A stretch of DNA of 64,000 nucleotides, from contig NZ_RFLX01000004.1 in the NCBI RefSeq assembly GCF_003696345.1, positions 222,409 through 286,408 on the forward strand, written 5' to 3'. Shown here piece by piece: positions 55,164-63,959 of the stretch. The position numbers and the translations under genes are program-made. The notes under the pieces are model-generated. The model made no database searches. It was not told the DNA's origin and saw nothing but the letters and a program-made list of their open reading frames with translations. Source of the stretch: Teichococcus wenyumeiae. GTDB lineage: Bacteria > Pseudomonadota > Alphaproteobacteria > Acetobacterales > Acetobacteraceae. The number at the start of each line of letters is the position of its first letter. Within the stretch, counting starts at the first letter, position 1.

Positions 55164-55748
55164 GTGCCTGGTTTAACGCTTGGCGGCGTGTTGTCCCGTC
55201 GTCGCATCTTTCGATCTTCCTCCCATTCCGCCCCCAGCCGCTGGCGTGGCGCGCTGCTGGTCGCCGCCTTTTCCCTTGGCGCCGTGGCACTGGCCGGATT
55301 AGGGCTTCCCGCCAACCTCTTCGGCTCCGCCCCATCTGAGCAGGACTGGACCGCCGCCGCTGCCAGCGTGCGCGTGGTGGACGGTGATACACTGCGCCTG
55401 GGCGAGCGGACGCTGCGCCTGTCCGGCCTGCTGTCGCCCGAGCGGGGCCTGACCTGCCGCGCCGCCAATGGCGTCGGCTTCGACTGCGGCGCCACGGCCG
55501 CCGAAGCTTTGGCGCGGCTGGTGCAGGGCCATGACCTTGCCTGCCGCGTGAAGGGCCGCGACGGCTTCGGCCGGCCGCTGGGCACCTGCCAGGCGGGCGG
55601 TGTCGAGGTGAATGCGGCGCTGATCTCCTCCGGTTGGGCGCTGGCTGAAAAGGCGGCGATGCAGCCGTTGGAAGCGGAAGCGCGGCAAGCCGGGCGCGGG
55701 TTGTGGTCCCATCTGCCGGGCGCGCCGGAGGACTGGCAGCAGCGCTGA
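55164..55748 (+). CDS. thermonuclease-like (SNase-fold) protein, membrane-anchored
   Basis: The 194-residue protein has a basic N-terminus and one membrane helix or uncleaved signal (about residues 29-53), then a staphylococcal-nuclease fold: RVVDGDTLRLGERTLRLSG, LLSPERG (Glu/Arg positions), DGFGRPLGTC (Arg), and GVEVNAALISSGWALA. It probably acts in the periplasm on DNA or RNA. The start is GTG 55164 or GTG 55188; no clear ribosome-binding site decides between them. It precedes gltA by about 155 bp. Confidence 0.8.
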   Translation: MPGLTLGGVLSRRRIFRSSSHSAPSRWRGALLVAAFSLGAVALAGLGLPANLFGSAPSEQDWTAAAASVRVVDGDTLRLGERTLRLSGLLSPERGLTCRAANGVGFDCGATAAEALARLVQGHDLACRVKGRDGFGRPLGTCQAGGVEVNAALISSGWALAEKAAMQPLEAEARQAGRGLWSHLPGAPEDWQQR

Positions 55749-55905
55749 TCGCGTTTCCCGCCTCCTGCCGGGCTGACGCCGATGGAGATGGCGGGTCTGC
55801 GTCCCGGGGGCGGATGGACAAGGGCAGGAACCACTGCCTATCTTGCGCTGCATCATGGCGGCGCCGCGCGACAGGGCGGCACCGCCCCCCCTAGAGGAAG
55901 ACGCC

Positions 55906-57204
55906 ATGAGCAATCCGGCAAAAGGTTCCGTCACAGTCACACTGGACGGGTCCAACAAGAGCACGACCCTGCCGCTGATCCAGGGCACTATTGGCCCTGA
56001 CGTTTTCGACATCCGCAAGCTTTATAGCGACCTCGGCGTCTTCACCTTTGATCCTGGCTACGGCGGCACGGCAGCCTGCGACAGCAAGATCACCTATATC
56101 GACGGTGACGAAGGTGTTCTGCTCTATCGCGGCTACCCGATCGAGCAGCTGGCGGAGAAGAGCAACTTCCTTGAGGTTTCCTACCTGCTTCTGCACGGCG
56201 AGTTGCCCGACGCGAAGCAGATGAAGGAATTCGAGCGCGGCGTGACCATGCACACGATGGTGCATGAGCAGCTCCGCTCCTTCTTCCAGGGCTTCCGCCG
56301 CGACGCGCATCCGATGGCGATCCTCTGCGGCGTGGTGGGCGCGCTCTCCGCCTTCTACCACGACAGCCTGGACATCACCGATCCGGCGCAGCGCGAGATC
56401 AGCGCCTTCCGCCTGATCGCGAAGGTCCCGACGATTGCCGCCTGGGCCTACAAGTATTCCATCGGCCAGCCCTTCATGTATCCGCGCAACGACCTCAGCT
56501 ACGCGGAAAACTTCCTCTACATGCTGAACGCGGTGCCTTCGGAGGAGTGGAAGCCGAACCCCATCCTCTCCCGCGCCATGGACCGCATCCTGGTCCTGCA
56601 TGCGGACCACGAGCAGAACGCCTCCACCTCCACGGTGCGCCTGGCGGGCTCCACCGGCGCCAATCCCTTCGCCTGCATCGCCGCCGGCATCGCCGCGCTC
56701 TGGGGTCCCGCGCATGGCGGCGCCAACGAAGCCGTGCTGAAGATGCTTGGCGAAATCGGCAGCGTTGAGAACATCCCCTCCTTCATCGAGAAGGTGAAGG
56801 ACAAGAACAGCGGCGTGAAGCTCATGGGCTTCGGGCACCGCGTCTACAAGAACTTCGACCCGCGCGCGAAGATCATGCAGGCGACCTGCCATGAGGTGCT
56901 GAAGGAGCTTGGCATCCAGGACGAGCCGCTGCTCGACCTCGCCATGGCGCTGGAGAAGATCGCGCTGGAGGACGACTACTTCGTCAGCCGCAAGCTCTAT
57001 CCGAACGTCGACTTCTATTCCGGCATCATCCTGAAGGCGATGGGCATCCCGACCCACATGTTCACCGTGCTCTTCGCGGTGGCGCGTACCGTGGGCTGGG
57101 TCAGCCAGTGGAAGGAAATGATCGAGGAGCCCGGCCAGCGCATCGGCCGCCCGCGCCAGATCTACACGGGCTCCGCGTCGCGGGATTACCCTACTTCCCG
57201 CTGA
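55906..57204 (+). CDS. gltA: citrate synthase
   Basis: It catalyses the entry step of the TCA cycle. The 432-residue type II enzyme has the N-terminal beta-rich extension, [53 protein letters not shown] (first catalytic His), [30 protein letters not shown] (second catalytic His) and the C-terminal GRPRQIYTG. The start has AGAGGAAG 5 bases upstream. A terminator follows at 57244. Confidence 0.97.
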   Translation: MSNPAKGSVTVTLDGSNKSTTLPLIQGTIGPDVFDIRKLYSDLGVFTFDPGYGGTAACDSKITYIDGDEGVLLYRGYPIEQLAEKSNFLEVSYLLLHGELPDAKQMKEFERGVTMHTMVHEQLRSFFQGFRRDAHPMAILCGVVGALSAFYHDSLDITDPAQREISAFRLIAKVPTIAAWAYKYSIGQPFMYPRNDLSYAENFLYMLNAVPSEEWKPNPILSRAMDRILVLHADHEQNASTSTVRLAGSTGANPFACIAAGIAALWGPAHGGANEAVLKMLGEIGSVENIPSFIEKVKDKNSGVKLMGFGHRVYKNFDPRAKIMQATCHEVLKELGIQDEPLLDLAMALEKIALEDDYFVSRKLYPNVDFYSGIILKAMGIPTHMFTVLFAVARTVGWVSQWKEMIEEPGQRIGRPRQIYTGSASRDYPTSR

Positions 57205-57243
57205 GTTCTGAGGCGCGGCCTCACGGCCGCGACCTGCTTTCGA

Positions 57244-57279
57244 CCCCCGCAGGCTCTGCCCGGCGGGGGTTTTTTATTT
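57244..57279 (+). terminator. intrinsic terminator after gltA
   Basis: CCCCCGC pairs with GCGGGGG across a 12-base loop (57244-57269), followed by TTTTTTATTT. Strong Rho-independent pattern. Confidence 0.85.
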
Positions 57280-57305
57280 CAACCCTGAGTTGATAAGATG
57301 CTGGA

Positions 57306-57491
57306 ATGAGAGCGCGCTGCACATCACTGGAAAGAAGCGTTTCAGTTACGGCCAAGCGGAATCTGCTTTTCACTGAAAAGCTTAACGGAAACCTGAACAT
57401 CGCAAAAAAGCGAATACAGGCCCTTGATCACAAATCCGCGATCATGATCATGGTGTTCTGGTTGCAAAAGGCTCCGGAACTCTTCCGATGA
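57306..57491 (+). CDS. possible small ORF coupled to the next gene
   Basis: A 61-codon ORF in a low-GC stretch (57280-57487), Lys/Asn-rich and unlike its neighbours in composition (KRNLLFTEKLNGNLN). Its TGA overlaps the ATG of the following gene as ATGA, which is the only argument that it is translated; no ribosome-binding site is seen. A GCTTTTC-act-GAAAAGC hairpin lies within it at 57365-57381. It may be leader or decayed sequence. Confidence 0.25.
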   Translation: MRARCTSLERSVSVTAKRNLLFTEKLNGNLNIAKKRIQALDHKSAIMIMVFWLQKAPELFR

Positions 57492-58144
57492 TTGAAATCG
57501 ACAGGCCAGAACTGACCTATCGCTCGCTTGATGACCTTGTCCGCCGTCGTCTCCGGACCTGGCCGCAGCGACCGCCTGGAGCCCTGGATACCCCGAAGCA
57601 GCGCGGCGTCTGGTTGCGCGCCCGGCCCGGTGAGCCGGATGCAACGCTGCAGCCCTTTCTGCGCCTGCCAGGGTCCCACCGCCTGCGCACCATGCCGGAC
57701 GGGCTGTGGCTGCACTTCAGCCCCGATCCGGCGGATGCCTGGTGTGATATCCTGTGTATCGAGGCCTGCTCCACGCTGCAGAACCTGCTGGACAAGCGAT
57801 CCCGCTTCGCGCCCTCCACCACCTCCTTGCTGGCGGTCTGCCCGGTGCCCTGGCTGACCGCGCCGGCCATGGCCGGGGAGCCCTTGCCGCGCTGGAAGAT
57901 GATGCGGTTGCTGAAGACGGAGCCGGTAGCTCCGCTGGTTCTGCCGGTGCGGGATGTGCGGGTGCTCTATGGCCTGAAGCCGCGGCAGTACGACGGCTTC
58001 GCCCGCACCCAGATGCCGCAGGCGCACGAATATTTCTGCCCCATGGACGCGCTGACCGATGAGGAGGGCTACAGCAACCCGGATATGCGGGCCTTGATCT
58101 CCCGCGCCTCCGGTGCCGCGAATTTCATGCGTCTGCCCTGGTGA
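57488..58144 (+). CDS. hypothetical protein
   Basis: A 218-residue soluble protein of unknown function, with normal GC3 codon bias after the first ~20 codons. Visible blocks are a basic N-terminus (DLVRRRLRTWPQRPPG), LWLHFSPDPADAWCDILCIEACSTLQNLLDKRSRF in mid-protein, and PQAHEYFCPMDALTDEEGYS near the C-terminus. It has four Cys and no membrane helix or recognised motif. The start overlaps the TGA of the small upstream ORF. No neighbouring gene suggests a role. Confidence 0.7.
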   Translation: MIEIDRPELTYRSLDDLVRRRLRTWPQRPPGALDTPKQRGVWLRARPGEPDATLQPFLRLPGSHRLRTMPDGLWLHFSPDPADAWCDILCIEACSTLQNLLDKRSRFAPSTTSLLAVCPVPWLTAPAMAGEPLPRWKMMRLLKTEPVAPLVLPVRDVRVLYGLKPRQYDGFARTQMPQAHEYFCPMDALTDEEGYSNPDMRALISRASGAANFMRLPW

Positions 58145-58365
58145 GCCATGGGCCGGCCCTGACAGGAGGCGTGACACTCGCGGGCTGGCGGCGGCACCCT
58201 GCCGGGTGGTCGGGGCCGCCGCGCTGCGGGCCGTGCCGGTCGTGGGGGTATTGCGGCGACGACCCATGGTTGCGCGCGGTGATCGACTGAACCGGGCGGC
58301 CTGGCTCCGGCGGGCACTGCAACCTCGCCCGCCCGCCCGGATTAGTTCAGCAGGAGGATTTCCTG

Positions 58366-58599
58366 ATGACCGATGACGCGATGAAGGAAGGCTACAAGAA
58401 CTGGGGTCATGGCCCCTCCAGCGGCCGGCCTGACAGCGTCGGCCCGCACAACATCACCGAGGACCAAAACGACCCGAACGCCAAGGGCCTGGACCCCAAC
58501 AAGGACTACAAGGGCGGCGGTGCGGGCAATGGGCCGAATACGGGCCTGGGCATCGCCGATGGTCCCAAGGGGCCGGTGAATATCCAGCCCAAGAAGTAG
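58366..58599 (+). CDS. small hydrophilic Gly/Asn/Pro-rich protein
   Basis: A 77-residue, intrinsically disordered-looking protein (MTDDAMKEGYKNWGHGP, later GLDPNKDYKGGGAGNGPNTG), ending in PKK. It has no hydrophobic core. AGGAGG lies 8 bases upstream of the ATG, a strong ribosome-binding site, so it is probably expressed. A 10-bp hairpin follows 10 bp after its stop. Function unknown; such composition is seen in stress-associated small proteins, but nothing more can be said. Confidence 0.65.
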   Translation: MTDDAMKEGYKNWGHGPSSGRPDSVGPHNITEDQNDPNAKGLDPNKDYKGGGAGNGPNTGLGIADGPKGPVNIQPKK

Positions 58600-58609
58600 C
58601 GGCCAAGGC

Positions 58610-58641
58610 GCCGCGGATGACCATCCGGTGACATCCGCGGC
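58610..58641. terminator. hairpin after the small protein gene
   Basis: GCCGCGGATG pairs perfectly with CATCCGCGGC (10 bp) across a 12-base loop. It lies between the convergent small gene and the VOC dioxygenase gene; no T run on either strand. Confidence 0.5.
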
Positions 58642-58691
58642 TGCCTATTGCCGCACGCCCGGCGCCTGGAAGCGACGGAGTTACGGGCCTG

Positions 58692-59642
58692 CTACAGCCC
58701 GGTCCGGAGCGGCTTGAGCCCGCGTTCGATTTCCGCCCGTCGCGGCTCCAGGAAAGGCGGCAAGGCCAGCCGCTCCCCCAGGGCTTCCATCGGTTCGTCC
58801 GTCGCGAAGCCGGGCCCATCGGTGGCGATCTCATACAGGATGCCTGAGGGTTCCCGCACGTAAAGGCTGCGGAAGTAATAGCGGTCCACCGGCCCGCTGG
58901 ACCGCAGGCCAAGGGTTTCGAAGCGCTTGACCCAGTAGCTGTATTCGTCGTCCCTCACGCGGAAGGCGACGTGATGAACGCTGCCGGCCCCGGGTTGGTG
59001 GCGTGGCAGCTTGGGCTCAACGCGCATGTGGAGCTCGGCGGCTGGGCCGCCTTCCCCCATGGCATAGACGCGGGTGACGATGCCATCCGCCCCCTCTACC
59101 ACCCGGTCCAGGCGCATGGCCATGACTTCGGTGGCGAAGGCATGGGAATATTCCGCCCGCGCGACGCTCATGGTGATGGGGCCGAGGCCACGGATCTGGT
59201 GTTCGGCCGGCACCGGGCTGTGCTCCCAGGCATGGGACGGGCCCGCGCCGCCATCATCCACCAGGGAGAGGCGCTGGCCTTCGAAATCCTCGAAAGGCAG
59301 CTCCAGCCGGCCATCGGCCTCGGAGATCTTGCCGCGCGGCACCTTGTGCTCATCCAGGCGGGCGGCCCAGTAGTCCAGCGCGGCGGCGCCATTCACACGC
59401 AGCCCGGTGCGGACCACGCTGTTGGTGCCGCGCTGCTCCCGGGGTGCTGGCCAGTCGAAGAAGGTCAGGTCGGTGCCGGGGCTTGCCTGCCCATCCGCGT
59501 AGAACAGATGGTAGGCGCTGACATCGTCCTGGTTGACGGTCTTCTTCACCATCCGCATGCCCAGGATGCGGGTGTAGAAGTCATGGTTGCCCCGGGCGTC
59601 CGCCGAGACGGCCGTCAGGTGATGAATGCCATGAAGCTGCAT
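58692..59642 (-). CDS. VOC family ring-cleaving dioxygenase (MhqO-like)
   Basis: This 316-residue protein has two glyoxalase/VOC domains (about residues 1-130 and 145-285), with metal-type ligands in [19 protein letters not shown] and [11 protein letters not shown]. It resembles Bacillus MhqO, a hydroquinone-specific dioxygenase; the match is by family pattern only. ATG 59642 has AAGGAA upstream. wrbA starts 34 bp before it on the same strand, so the two genes probably form a quinone-detoxification operon. Confidence 0.85.
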   Translation of the reverse strand: MQLHGIHHLTAVSADARGNHDFYTRILGMRMVKKTVNQDDVSAYHLFYADGQASPGTDLTFFDWPAPREQRGTNSVVRTGLRVNGAAALDYWAARLDEHKVPRGKISEADGRLELPFEDFEGQRLSLVDDGGAGPSHAWEHSPVPAEHQIRGLGPITMSVARAEYSHAFATEVMAMRLDRVVEGADGIVTRVYAMGEGGPAAELHMRVEPKLPRHQPGAGSVHHVAFRVRDDEYSYWVKRFETLGLRSSGPVDRYYFRSLYVREPSGILYEIATDGPGFATDEPMEALGERLALPPFLEPRRAEIERGLKPLRTGL

Positions 59643-59676
59643 CGGCTTGTTCCTTTCCTGCCGGCCGCTGCCTTCC

Positions 59677-60288
59677 TCAGGCGCGGCCACGCACCAGCGC
59701 TGCGGTCACTTCGGCCACATGCCGGCCCTGGCTGGCCGCCATGCCCAGTTCCGCCTCGGTCGGCTGACGGGAGCCGTCGCCATTCGCGATGGTGGTTGCG
59801 CCATAGGGCGAGCCGCCAGTGACCTGTGAATTGTCCATCTGCCGCTTCTCGGTATAGGGCAGGCCCACGATCGTCATGCCGAAGTGCAGCAGGTTGACGA
59901 TGGTGGAGGTCAAGGTGGTTTCCTGCCCGCCATGCTGGCTGGCGGTGGAGGTGAAGACCGAGCCCACCTTGCCGACCAGCTTGTCCTGGAACCACAGCCC
60001 TCCGGCCTGATCCAGGAAATTCGCCATCTGCGAGGCCATGCGGCCAAAACGCGTCGGCGTGCCGATCACGATGGCATCGTAATCCGCCAGCTCATTCACC
60101 GTGGCCACGGGCGCGGCCTGGTCCAGCTTGAAGTGGGCACCCTTGGCGACCTCTTCCGGAACCAACTCCGGCACGCGCTTCACCACAACCTCGGTGCCTG
60201 CGACGGAACGCGCGCCTTCGGCCACCGCCTGCGCCATGGCTTCGATATGGCCGTAGCTGGAATAGTAAAGAACCAGAACCTTGCTCAC
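59677..60288 (-). CDS. wrbA: NAD(P)H:quinone oxidoreductase WrbA
   Basis: This flavodoxin-fold FMN enzyme carries out two-electron reduction of quinones, avoiding semiquinones. The 203-residue protein has [19 protein letters not shown] (phosphate loop), [19 protein letters not shown], and the C-terminal [15 protein letters not shown] and [10 protein letters not shown] segments. The start is GTG 60288, chosen because AAGGAGG lies 7 bases upstream and it gives the canonical start SKVLVLYY. It is divergent from a LysR gene 102 bp away. Confidence 0.95.
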   Translation of the reverse strand: MSKVLVLYYSSYGHIEAMAQAVAEGARSVAGTEVVVKRVPELVPEEVAKGAHFKLDQAAPVATVNELADYDAIVIGTPTRFGRMASQMANFLDQAGGLWFQDKLVGKVGSVFTSTASQHGGQETTLTSTIVNLLHFGMTIVGLPYTEKRQMDNSQVTGGSPYGATTIANGDGSRQPTEAELGMAASQGRHVAEVTAALVRGRA

Positions 60289-60327
60289 GATGCGGCCTCC
60301 TTGCTGAAGATCTGCTGGGGTGAAGTT

Positions 60328-60390
60328 GCGTTCGCGCAGCAGGATCAACAAGCGCTTGAACAGGAACACTGCGTTCGCTAATCGCGAACG
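60328..60390. promoter_or_regulatory. LysR-type operator between wrbA and its divergent regulator
   Basis: A perfect 7-bp inverted repeat CGTTCGC-TAATC-GCGAACG (60372-60390) abuts the regulator's ATG, and its left half extended (GCGTTCGC) recurs at 60328-60335, 43 bp away. Two sites of this kind in a divergent region suit LysR autoregulation plus activation of wrbA. Confidence 0.6.
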
Positions 60391-61365
60391 ATGCCTCTCA
60401 GTACCGAAGATCTGGTGACCTTTGTGCAGGTGGTGGACAGCGGCACCCTGACCGCGGCCGCCCTGAGGCTGGGGCTGGCGAAATCCGTGGTCAGCAAGCG
60501 CGTGGCGGGGCTGGAGGCGCGGCTCGGCGCCAAGTTGCTGAACAGGGCACCACGGCGCGTCTCTCCGACCGAGGCGGGCGCATTGCTCTATGCCCGTGCC
60601 CGGCCCCTGCTGGCGCAGCTTGAAGGGCTGGTGGACGATGTCTCGGCGCAGTCAGGAACCTTGCGCGGTAGCATCCGCATCGCCGGCCCGATGAGCTTCG
60701 GCACCCGGTATCTGGGCCCGGCTGTTGCCAGCTTCATGCGCCGCTACGACCAGGTCGAGGTCTCGTTGGACCTGGACGACCGGCACGTGGACCTGCTGGC
60801 GGGCGGCTATGACCTTGCGGTGCGGATCGGGCGGCTCGGCGATTCATCGATGCGGGCGCGGCGGCTCGGCACCAGCAACCGGGTGCTGTGCTGTTCCACT
60901 GAATATGCCGCCCGGGCCGGCATGCCGGAGTCGCTGGAGGCTCTGCCGGACCATGCCTGCCTCGGCTATGCCAATGCGCCCACAGGGCATATCTGGCGCT
61001 TCATGCCACAGGAAGGTAGCGAGCGGCGCTTGGCGCAGCACCGCTCCATGGCGCTGCGGGGGCGTATGACCGCCAATAACGGCGAGGCCCTGCTGGACGC
61101 CGCCCGTGCCGGGCTGGGCCTGACGCTGCTGCCGACCTTCATGGTGGGCCCCGCCGTGGCTGCCGGAGAGCTGGTGCCAGTGTCCATCCCCGGTTGGGTA
61201 CCGGTGCCGGACACCATCCACATCGTATACCCCGAGACTCCCGCCATGCCCGCCAAGCTGCGCGCGCTGATCGAGCATCTGGCGGCCGGAATCGCCGAGC
61301 CTTTTCCCTGGGATGCCGTGCCGGCGATGGCCCCGGCGCTACCGCTCCCGGCCCCCAGGCGTTAA
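60391..61365 (+). CDS. LysR family transcriptional regulator
   Basis: The 324-residue protein has an N-terminal HTH ([39 protein letters not shown]) and an effector-binding domain (about residues 95-300) followed by a Pro-rich tail. The palindrome CGTTCGC-TAATC-GCGAACG ends immediately before its ATG and suggests autorepression. Divergent from wrbA-mhqO-like genes, which it probably regulates in response to quinones or electrophiles. Confidence 0.88.
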   Translation: MPLSTEDLVTFVQVVDSGTLTAAALRLGLAKSVVSKRVAGLEARLGAKLLNRAPRRVSPTEAGALLYARARPLLAQLEGLVDDVSAQSGTLRGSIRIAGPMSFGTRYLGPAVASFMRRYDQVEVSLDLDDRHVDLLAGGYDLAVRIGRLGDSSMRARRLGTSNRVLCCSTEYAARAGMPESLEALPDHACLGYANAPTGHIWRFMPQEGSERRLAQHRSMALRGRMTANNGEALLDAARAGLGLTLLPTFMVGPAVAAGELVPVSIPGWVPVPDTIHIVYPETPAMPAKLRALIEHLAAGIAEPFPWDAVPAMAPALPLPAPRR

Positions 61366-61398
61366 GAACAGAGGGCCGCGAATCAGGATGATAGTGCC

Positions 61399-62013
61399 GT
61401 GCAATTGACGGATGAACAGGTCAAAGCCGCCGAGGCGCAGGGATGCCGCTTCGTGGAAGCCACCGAGGCGCAGGTGCGGCAGTTTTCGATGCAGCGGCGC
61501 GTCTTCCAGATCGGCGACAAGCCTTACCTCGCCACCCGCGAGGATGGCTTCTACGAGACCGCCGGCACTTTGATGGCACGGGTCGCTGAGGTGCTGAGGC
61601 AGCAGGAGGCCAGCGCCCCGGCTGAGGAACCTGTTGCCGAGGAAGCGGCGGAGGTGCCGCAGGCGGAAGAAACCGCAGCAGCCGACGAAACGCCAGAAGC
61701 GGAAGCCGCCGCGCCGGCCGAGGAGGCGCCGGAACCGGAAGCCGTGCCAGAGGCCGATGAGGCGCCGGAAGCGGCGGAGCCAGCACCGATCGAACTGGCC
61801 AAGGAAGCGCCGGCGCCTGTGCCCGCTACGGTGCCCTCAAGCGCTGACCAGCCCTCCGCGGTGCTGTCGGCCATGAAGACCATCGCGAAGGGGTATGCGC
61901 GGGGGCATCAGGTTGATGCGGCGCAGCTTTCCACCCTGCTGACCACTGTGCACCGCACGCTCAGCGGTTTGCAGGCTTCGCACCCCCGCCATCCTCGCTC
62001 GGGTCCAGGCTGA
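61399..62013 (+). CDS. acidic-linker protein with MucR-N-like C-terminal helix
   Basis: A 204-residue protein in three parts: an N-terminal globular segment (1-72, with DKPYLATREDGFYETAGTLM), an Ala/Glu/Pro-rich linker (about 72-150), and a C-terminal helical segment (about 155-192) AMKTIAKGYARGHQVDAAQL then LTTVHRTLSGL. The latter resembles, from memory, the N-terminal oligomerisation region of MucR/Ros regulators, but no zinc finger is present. The start is GTG with AGGAT about 9 bases upstream. Its 3' end overlaps the convergent binding-protein gene by 53 bp. Confidence 0.7.
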   Translation: MQLTDEQVKAAEAQGCRFVEATEAQVRQFSMQRRVFQIGDKPYLATREDGFYETAGTLMARVAEVLRQQEASAPAEEPVAEEAAEVPQAEETAAADETPEAEAAAPAEEAPEPEAVPEADEAPEAAEPAPIELAKEAPAPVPATVPSSADQPSAVLSAMKTIAKGYARGHQVDAAQLSTLLTTVHRTLSGLQASHPRHPRSGPG

Positions 62014-63118
62014 TCCAGTAGGTCCCTTCGAAGGGAACGGCAGCGAAGCGGCGGTTGATCTCCGCCAGGGTCGCGCCGGGGTCGACGTCACGGAACAGGT
62101 TGGGCCAGACCCAGCGCGCCAGTGCCTCCACGCCCACGAGGTTGATCGCGGTGCCGGCGAAGAAATTCCAGAGCCCATGCGCCCGCCCGGCCCTTACGGC
62201 GTCGAGATCCGCCAGATCGGTCTGGCGGATGACGCGCTCCAGGCTGGCCCGCGCGGCGGCGGCATCAGCGCCGGTGCCGAGCAGCAGACCCGTACTGTCG
62301 CCGGAATTGAAGAGACCGGTACCGACATAGATGTCAGGCTGATGCGCCAGCACCTGCTCCAGCGGCAGCTGCGCCCCGCGTGAGTCGTTCAGAACCGGTG
62401 TCGCCACATTCACGGCGCCGACCAGCTTCAGAAACTCCCCTGCCCCGCCATCCCCGGCCGCCCAGCAGCAGGGCCAGCGGCCGGGAAAGGCATTGAGCAG
62501 CACGCTGGGCGCCGGCCCGGACTGGGTGGCGACACGCTGGCGGATGCGGTCGAAATGCTCTTCCTGAAAACGCACGAAGGCTTCGGCCTGCTCTCGGCGG
62601 TCGAGCACTTCGCCCAGAAGGCGGATGCTCGGCAGGGTATTGGTCAGCGGCTTCTGGAAGAGGTCGATGAAGATGACGGGTGTGCCAGAAGCCTCGAAGA
62701 AGGCCACCGCCTGCTGCGTTTCCGCCAGCGGCGCCTGCCAGGCGCTGAGGATGACGAGATCCGGCGCCAGAGCCAGGGCGCGCTCTACCGAGAAGCTCTG
62801 GCCGACATTGCTGGTCAGCTCCGGCACGTGTGCCAGGGCGGGAAACTTGCGCAGGAAAGCCATGTAGCTTTGCGGGTCGCCCTGCCGAAGGTCGCCCCCC
62901 ATTCCGACCAGCAGGGAAACCGGGTCGGGGTGGATCAGGGACAGGGTCAGCAACTGGAAGCTCTCGCCCAGCAGCACCGCGCGAGGTGCCTGCTGGACAG
63001 TGACCCGCCGCCCGAGAATGTCGGTGACCTGCCGCGGCCACTGTGCTTGTGCAGGCAAAGCCAGACCCAGAAGCATGACAGCGCAGAATGCACAGGCAGC
63101 GAGAAGGCGTCGCAGCAT
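61961..63118 (-). CDS. ABC-transporter substrate-binding protein, iron/siderophore type
   Basis: A 385-residue periplasmic protein with a signal peptide (MLRRLLAACAFCAVMLLGLA to AQA, about residue 25) and a periplasmic-binding-protein-like type 2 fold: VTDILGRRVTVQQAPRAVLL, LAPDLVILSAWQAP, FIDLFQKPLTNTLPSI, and PLEQVLAHQPDIYVGTGLF, typical of cobalamin/Fe-siderophore binding proteins. No permease or ATPase gene is near. ATG 63118 is chosen; longer in-frame versions run through an unrelated intergenic stretch. Confidence 0.88.
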   Translation of the reverse strand: MLRRLLAACAFCAVMLLGLALPAQAQWPRQVTDILGRRVTVQQAPRAVLLGESFQLLTLSLIHPDPVSLLVGMGGDLRQGDPQSYMAFLRKFPALAHVPELTSNVGQSFSVERALALAPDLVILSAWQAPLAETQQAVAFFEASGTPVIFIDLFQKPLTNTLPSIRLLGEVLDRREQAEAFVRFQEEHFDRIRQRVATQSGPAPSVLLNAFPGRWPCCWAAGDGGAGEFLKLVGAVNVATPVLNDSRGAQLPLEQVLAHQPDIYVGTGLFNSGDSTGLLLGTGADAAAARASLERVIRQTDLADLDAVRAGRAHGLWNFFAGTAINLVGVEALARWVWPNLFRDVDPGATLAEINRRFAAVPFEGTYWISLDPSEDGGGAKPANR

Positions 63119-63239
63119 GGCCGGATATCCAGAGGTTGCGGACCAGCCGCGATAGCGGCGAAATCGCTTCTTCAGCAAGACACTCCTAGCGGCACAGGCT
63201 TGGCGGAACCATCTCAGCCATGACAACCCAGGAGACACA

Positions 63240-63914
63240 ATGCGCGCCATTCCCGCCAGTCTGTTGCTGCCGTTCCAGCAGCTCACTGATCCCGCCTTCC
63301 GCTGGCCGCTGTTGAAGGGGCTTGGCGGAGCATTACTGGCTTTCCTGGCGCTGATCGGACTCGCTGACTGGGGTGTCTCGTCACTGGTGGGAGGAGATGG
63401 CTGGCTTGCTACGCTGGCAGGCCTGTTTGGCGGCCTGCTGGTGCTGGTTTCAGCTGTCTGGTTGTTCGTCCCGGTGGCGCTCGCCATCGCCGGCCTGTTC
63501 CTGGACGAGGTCGCGGCGGCGGTGGAGCAACGCTACTACCCAGCCTTGCCGCCTGCCGAGGGCTCTGGGCTGCATCAGCAGATCTGGGCTGGATTGAAGC
63601 TCGGCCTGCAGGTGTTGGGGCTGGCAATTCTGATCATGCCTCTCGCCTTCCTGCTGCCGCCAGTTGGTGCCGTGGCTTTCTGGGCTGTTGCGGCAGTATC
63701 GCTTGGATATGGCTTGTTTGATGGCGTCGCTCAGCGGCGCATGAGCGTGCAACAGTCGCATCAACTCCGGCGGCAGATGCGCTGGTCAGTCCTTACTGTG
63801 GGTGCTGCTCTGGCGGCGCTGTCTCTGGTTCCGCTGGCGAACCTGCTGGTACCGGTAATAGGAACGGCGGCGATGACACATCTTCTGCATAGGGGAAGAT
63901 ACGTCAGGGCCTAA
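63240..63914 (+). CDS. EI24 domain-containing membrane protein
   Basis: A 224-residue integral membrane protein with about five hydrophobic helices and the EI24/CysZ-like pattern (MRAIPASLLLPFQQLTDPAFRW at the N-terminus, FVPVALAIAGLFLDEVAAAVEQRYYP, LLPPVGAVAFWAVAAVSLG and a basic loop RRMSVQQSHQLRRQMRWS). CysZ-like members transport sulfate; the role here is not known. AGGAG lies 6 bases upstream of the ATG. A terminator-like hairpin follows. Confidence 0.85.
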   Translation: MRAIPASLLLPFQQLTDPAFRWPLLKGLGGALLAFLALIGLADWGVSSLVGGDGWLATLAGLFGGLLVLVSAVWLFVPVALAIAGLFLDEVAAAVEQRYYPALPPAEGSGLHQQIWAGLKLGLQVLGLAILIMPLAFLLPPVGAVAFWAVAAVSLGYGLFDGVAQRRMSVQQSHQLRRQMRWSVLTVGAALAALSLVPLANLLVPVIGTAAMTHLLHRGRYVRA

Positions 63915-63925
63915 AAAACGCGCGA

Positions 63926-63959
63926 AAGCCGGTCTGAGGTTGATTTCAGAGCGGCTTTG
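63926..63959 (+). terminator. terminator-like hairpin after the EI24 gene
   Basis: AAAGCCG pairs with CGGCTTT, with an inner CTGA/TCAG pair, across a GGTTGATT loop (63926-63959). The 40 bases after it to the window end hold nothing recognisable. Confidence 0.6.

Noticed and set aside
60289..60369. N-terminal extension of WrbA by 27 residues
   Set aside because: The GTG at 60288 has AAGGAGG upstream and gives the canonical N-terminus. The extension covers the operator region between the two divergent genes.
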